In this document: positions 50,327 to 64,000 of the stretch, one piece after another
Position numbering within the stretch: position 1 is the first letter of the stretch
How the letters are laid out: every line of letters starts with the position of its first letter
Assembly (NCBI GenBank): GCA_016946835.1
Contig: JACVTC010000047.1
Span: 711,001 to 775,000, forward strand
Reading direction: 5' to 3'
Length of the DNA: 64,000 nt
From: Neocallimastix lanati (nom. inval.)
Taxonomy: Eukaryota; Neocallimastigomycota; Neocallimastigomycetes; Neocallimastigales; Neocallimastigaceae
Notes under the pieces: model-generated
The model's database searches: none
Seen by the model: the letters and a program-made list of their open reading frames with translations, nothing else
What the model was told of the DNA's origin: nothing
Made by a program: the position numbers and the translations under genes

Positions 50327-51637
50327 TTAAAGGTCATCGTCATCGTCGTCATCATCGTCATCATCGTCATCATCATTATGATATAACTGAAGATCGAGCT
50401 TACATACAAGTGGAAACTTTATTTAATAAATAATTAAATAATTAATAAACGAACAAATAAATAAATATAAAATAAAAATAATTATAATTAAAAACATACA
50501 TGATCTGAGGTTAAATGATCACCATATCTTTTAGTATCAACATAGGATTCATTTGGATAAAGAGAGTGAATATTCTTAATTAAAATATAGTCTATTCTAG
50601 GTTTATCCTTAAATTTCTCCAAGTCTCCAGTGAATTTATGATAAGTACCCATTTTTTTGTTAGGATGGATGGTTTTATAACAATCACTCCATCCAGTTTC
50701 ATTTATATATTTCATAACAGGTTCATCTTCCTCGAAGACATTAAAATCACCAAGTAAGATAATTTCATAAGTTGGAAAATTGTCATCAATATGTTTATTA
50801 ATAATTTCCATTGACTTTTTACGAGCATACCTTGAACGATATTCTAAATGACAATTATAGATAATATATCTATTTAATAATTCTTTATTATTGAGTTTTT
50901 CAAATACACCAAATGTACAAACTCTTGGATGATAAGAATCCCAACTTGGTGTTCCTGGAATTTCTGGGGTATCACTTAACCAAAATGTATCATAATTATA
51001 CATACGGAATATAGATTTATCATAAAAAATGGCTGAATATTCACTATATGGATCATTTATACTTCTTGGATCACCAACATATTCTAAATTTGGAACATTT
51101 TTTTTAATATCTTCTAATTGGAAAAGTTGCCCTTCTTGTGTACCCATTATACAAGGTTGAACAGATTTAAAATATTCAAAAACCGATTTACGGCGATACT
51201 CCCATGAATTTTCACCGTCATCGGCACTTCCTAAATATTATAAATAAAATATAAATTAAATAAAAACATAATATTTTATTTAATTATATCAAAATATTCC
51301 TATTAATACCATGAAAAAAAAAAATAAAATAAAAATAAAAATAAAAATATATATATACACTTTCTAATATTTATCGTTTAATTAATTAATTATTATTATT
51401 ATTATTAATATTTAATAATAATCTTTCAATGAATTGTTCAAATTTATTTTTTAAAATTTATAATTAAAATAAAATGTAGAATTTACCATATCTTAAATTG
51501 AATGTTACAATTTTAACAGAATCTTCTTCGATATCAACTCCAATAATGCCTTTAGTTTCTTTTTTTGTTATTACAGAATATATTATTACTAATAAAAAAA
51601 TAGTTATTATTCCTCCAACAACTTTATATTTTTCCAT
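50327..51637 (-). CDS. Membrane-anchored endonuclease/exonuclease/phosphatase-family enzyme, 3 exons
   Basis: Exons 51637-51487, 51230-50500 and 50416-50327 join in phase to give 323 residues. An N-terminal hydrophobic helix (7-22, VGGIITIFLLVIIYSV) looks like a signal anchor. The EEP fold follows with its metal/phosphate-site residues: N47 in VTFNLRYG, E83 in MGTQE, H178 in NCHLEY, GDFN (211-214), RIDYI (252-256) and SDH (292-294). The sequence is closest in style to bacterial and fungal secreted EEP proteins (SADDGENSWEYRR, EYSAIFYDKS, TFWLSDTPEIPG). The substrate (nucleic acid, phosphoinositide or other phosphodiester) cannot be read off. The chain ends with 14 Asp residues from a GAY repeat. 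Transfer from bacteria is possible but untested; the two introns show it is now a fungal gene. Confidence 0.87.

Positions 51638-64000
<12,363 letters not shown>

Overview
The window looks like nuclear DNA of an anaerobic gut fungus (Neocallimastigomycota; Neocallimastix, Piromyces or Anaeromyces type). The base composition is extremely A+T rich, with long AAT/ATT, AT and poly-A/T tracts. The genes have many AT-rich introns (donors GTAA/GTAT/GTGA, acceptors mostly TAG/AAG). Asn-rich low-complexity proteins are present, and so are large families of degenerate ankyrin-like repeat proteins. The INO80 ATPase core reads as clearly fungal, which argues against Dictyostelium despite the similar composition. 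The genus is an inference. Exon joins were derived by hand from splice sites and reading phase.

Layout. 0.3-8.5 kb (minus strand): two large paralogous genes built from a ~60-residue repeat. The upstream one (8481 to 3524) is broken by one in-frame TAA and a double frameshift, and it ends in an ankyrin-like plus membrane-spanning module. 8.5-15 kb: AT desert with one GC-richer island (candidate solo LTR). 15.05-19.5 kb (+): intronless full-length ABCB/MDR-type transporter. 19.9-20.6 kb (-): decayed coding relic of unknown family. 21.6-25.4 kb (-): four-exon ankyrin protein with a PP1-docking-like motif. 25.4-34.8 kb: repeats and mobile DNA, including a candidate solo LTR and a 3.5-kb Mutator-like element (MULE) with terminal inverted repeats, a 9-bp target-site duplication, a dead FLYWCH/MULE transposase and an inverted minisatellite. 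34.8-38.5 kb (-): ten-exon GRAM+VASt sterol-transfer protein of the LAM/Aster family. 41.4-43.7 kb (+): CUE-DUF1771-Smr protein of the Cue2/N4BP2 type. 45.2-46.9 kb (-): four-exon TMEM33/Pom33 protein. 47.5-50 kb: a small element with a MULE-like end, a protein-kinase relic and a minisatellite relic. 50.3-51.6 kb (-): membrane-anchored endonuclease/exonuclease/phosphatase-family enzyme. 54.8 kb to the end (+): INO80 ATPase with a very long Asn-rich N-terminus, running off the window.

The genes do not form a pathway. They are separate housekeeping genes (chromatin remodelling, ER/nuclear membrane, sterol transport, mRNA surveillance, efflux) set in long repeat-filled spacers. The most unusual parts are the tandem giant-repeat gene pair and the MULE that carries a self-complementary minisatellite. 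No tRNA, rRNA or CRISPR was recognised.
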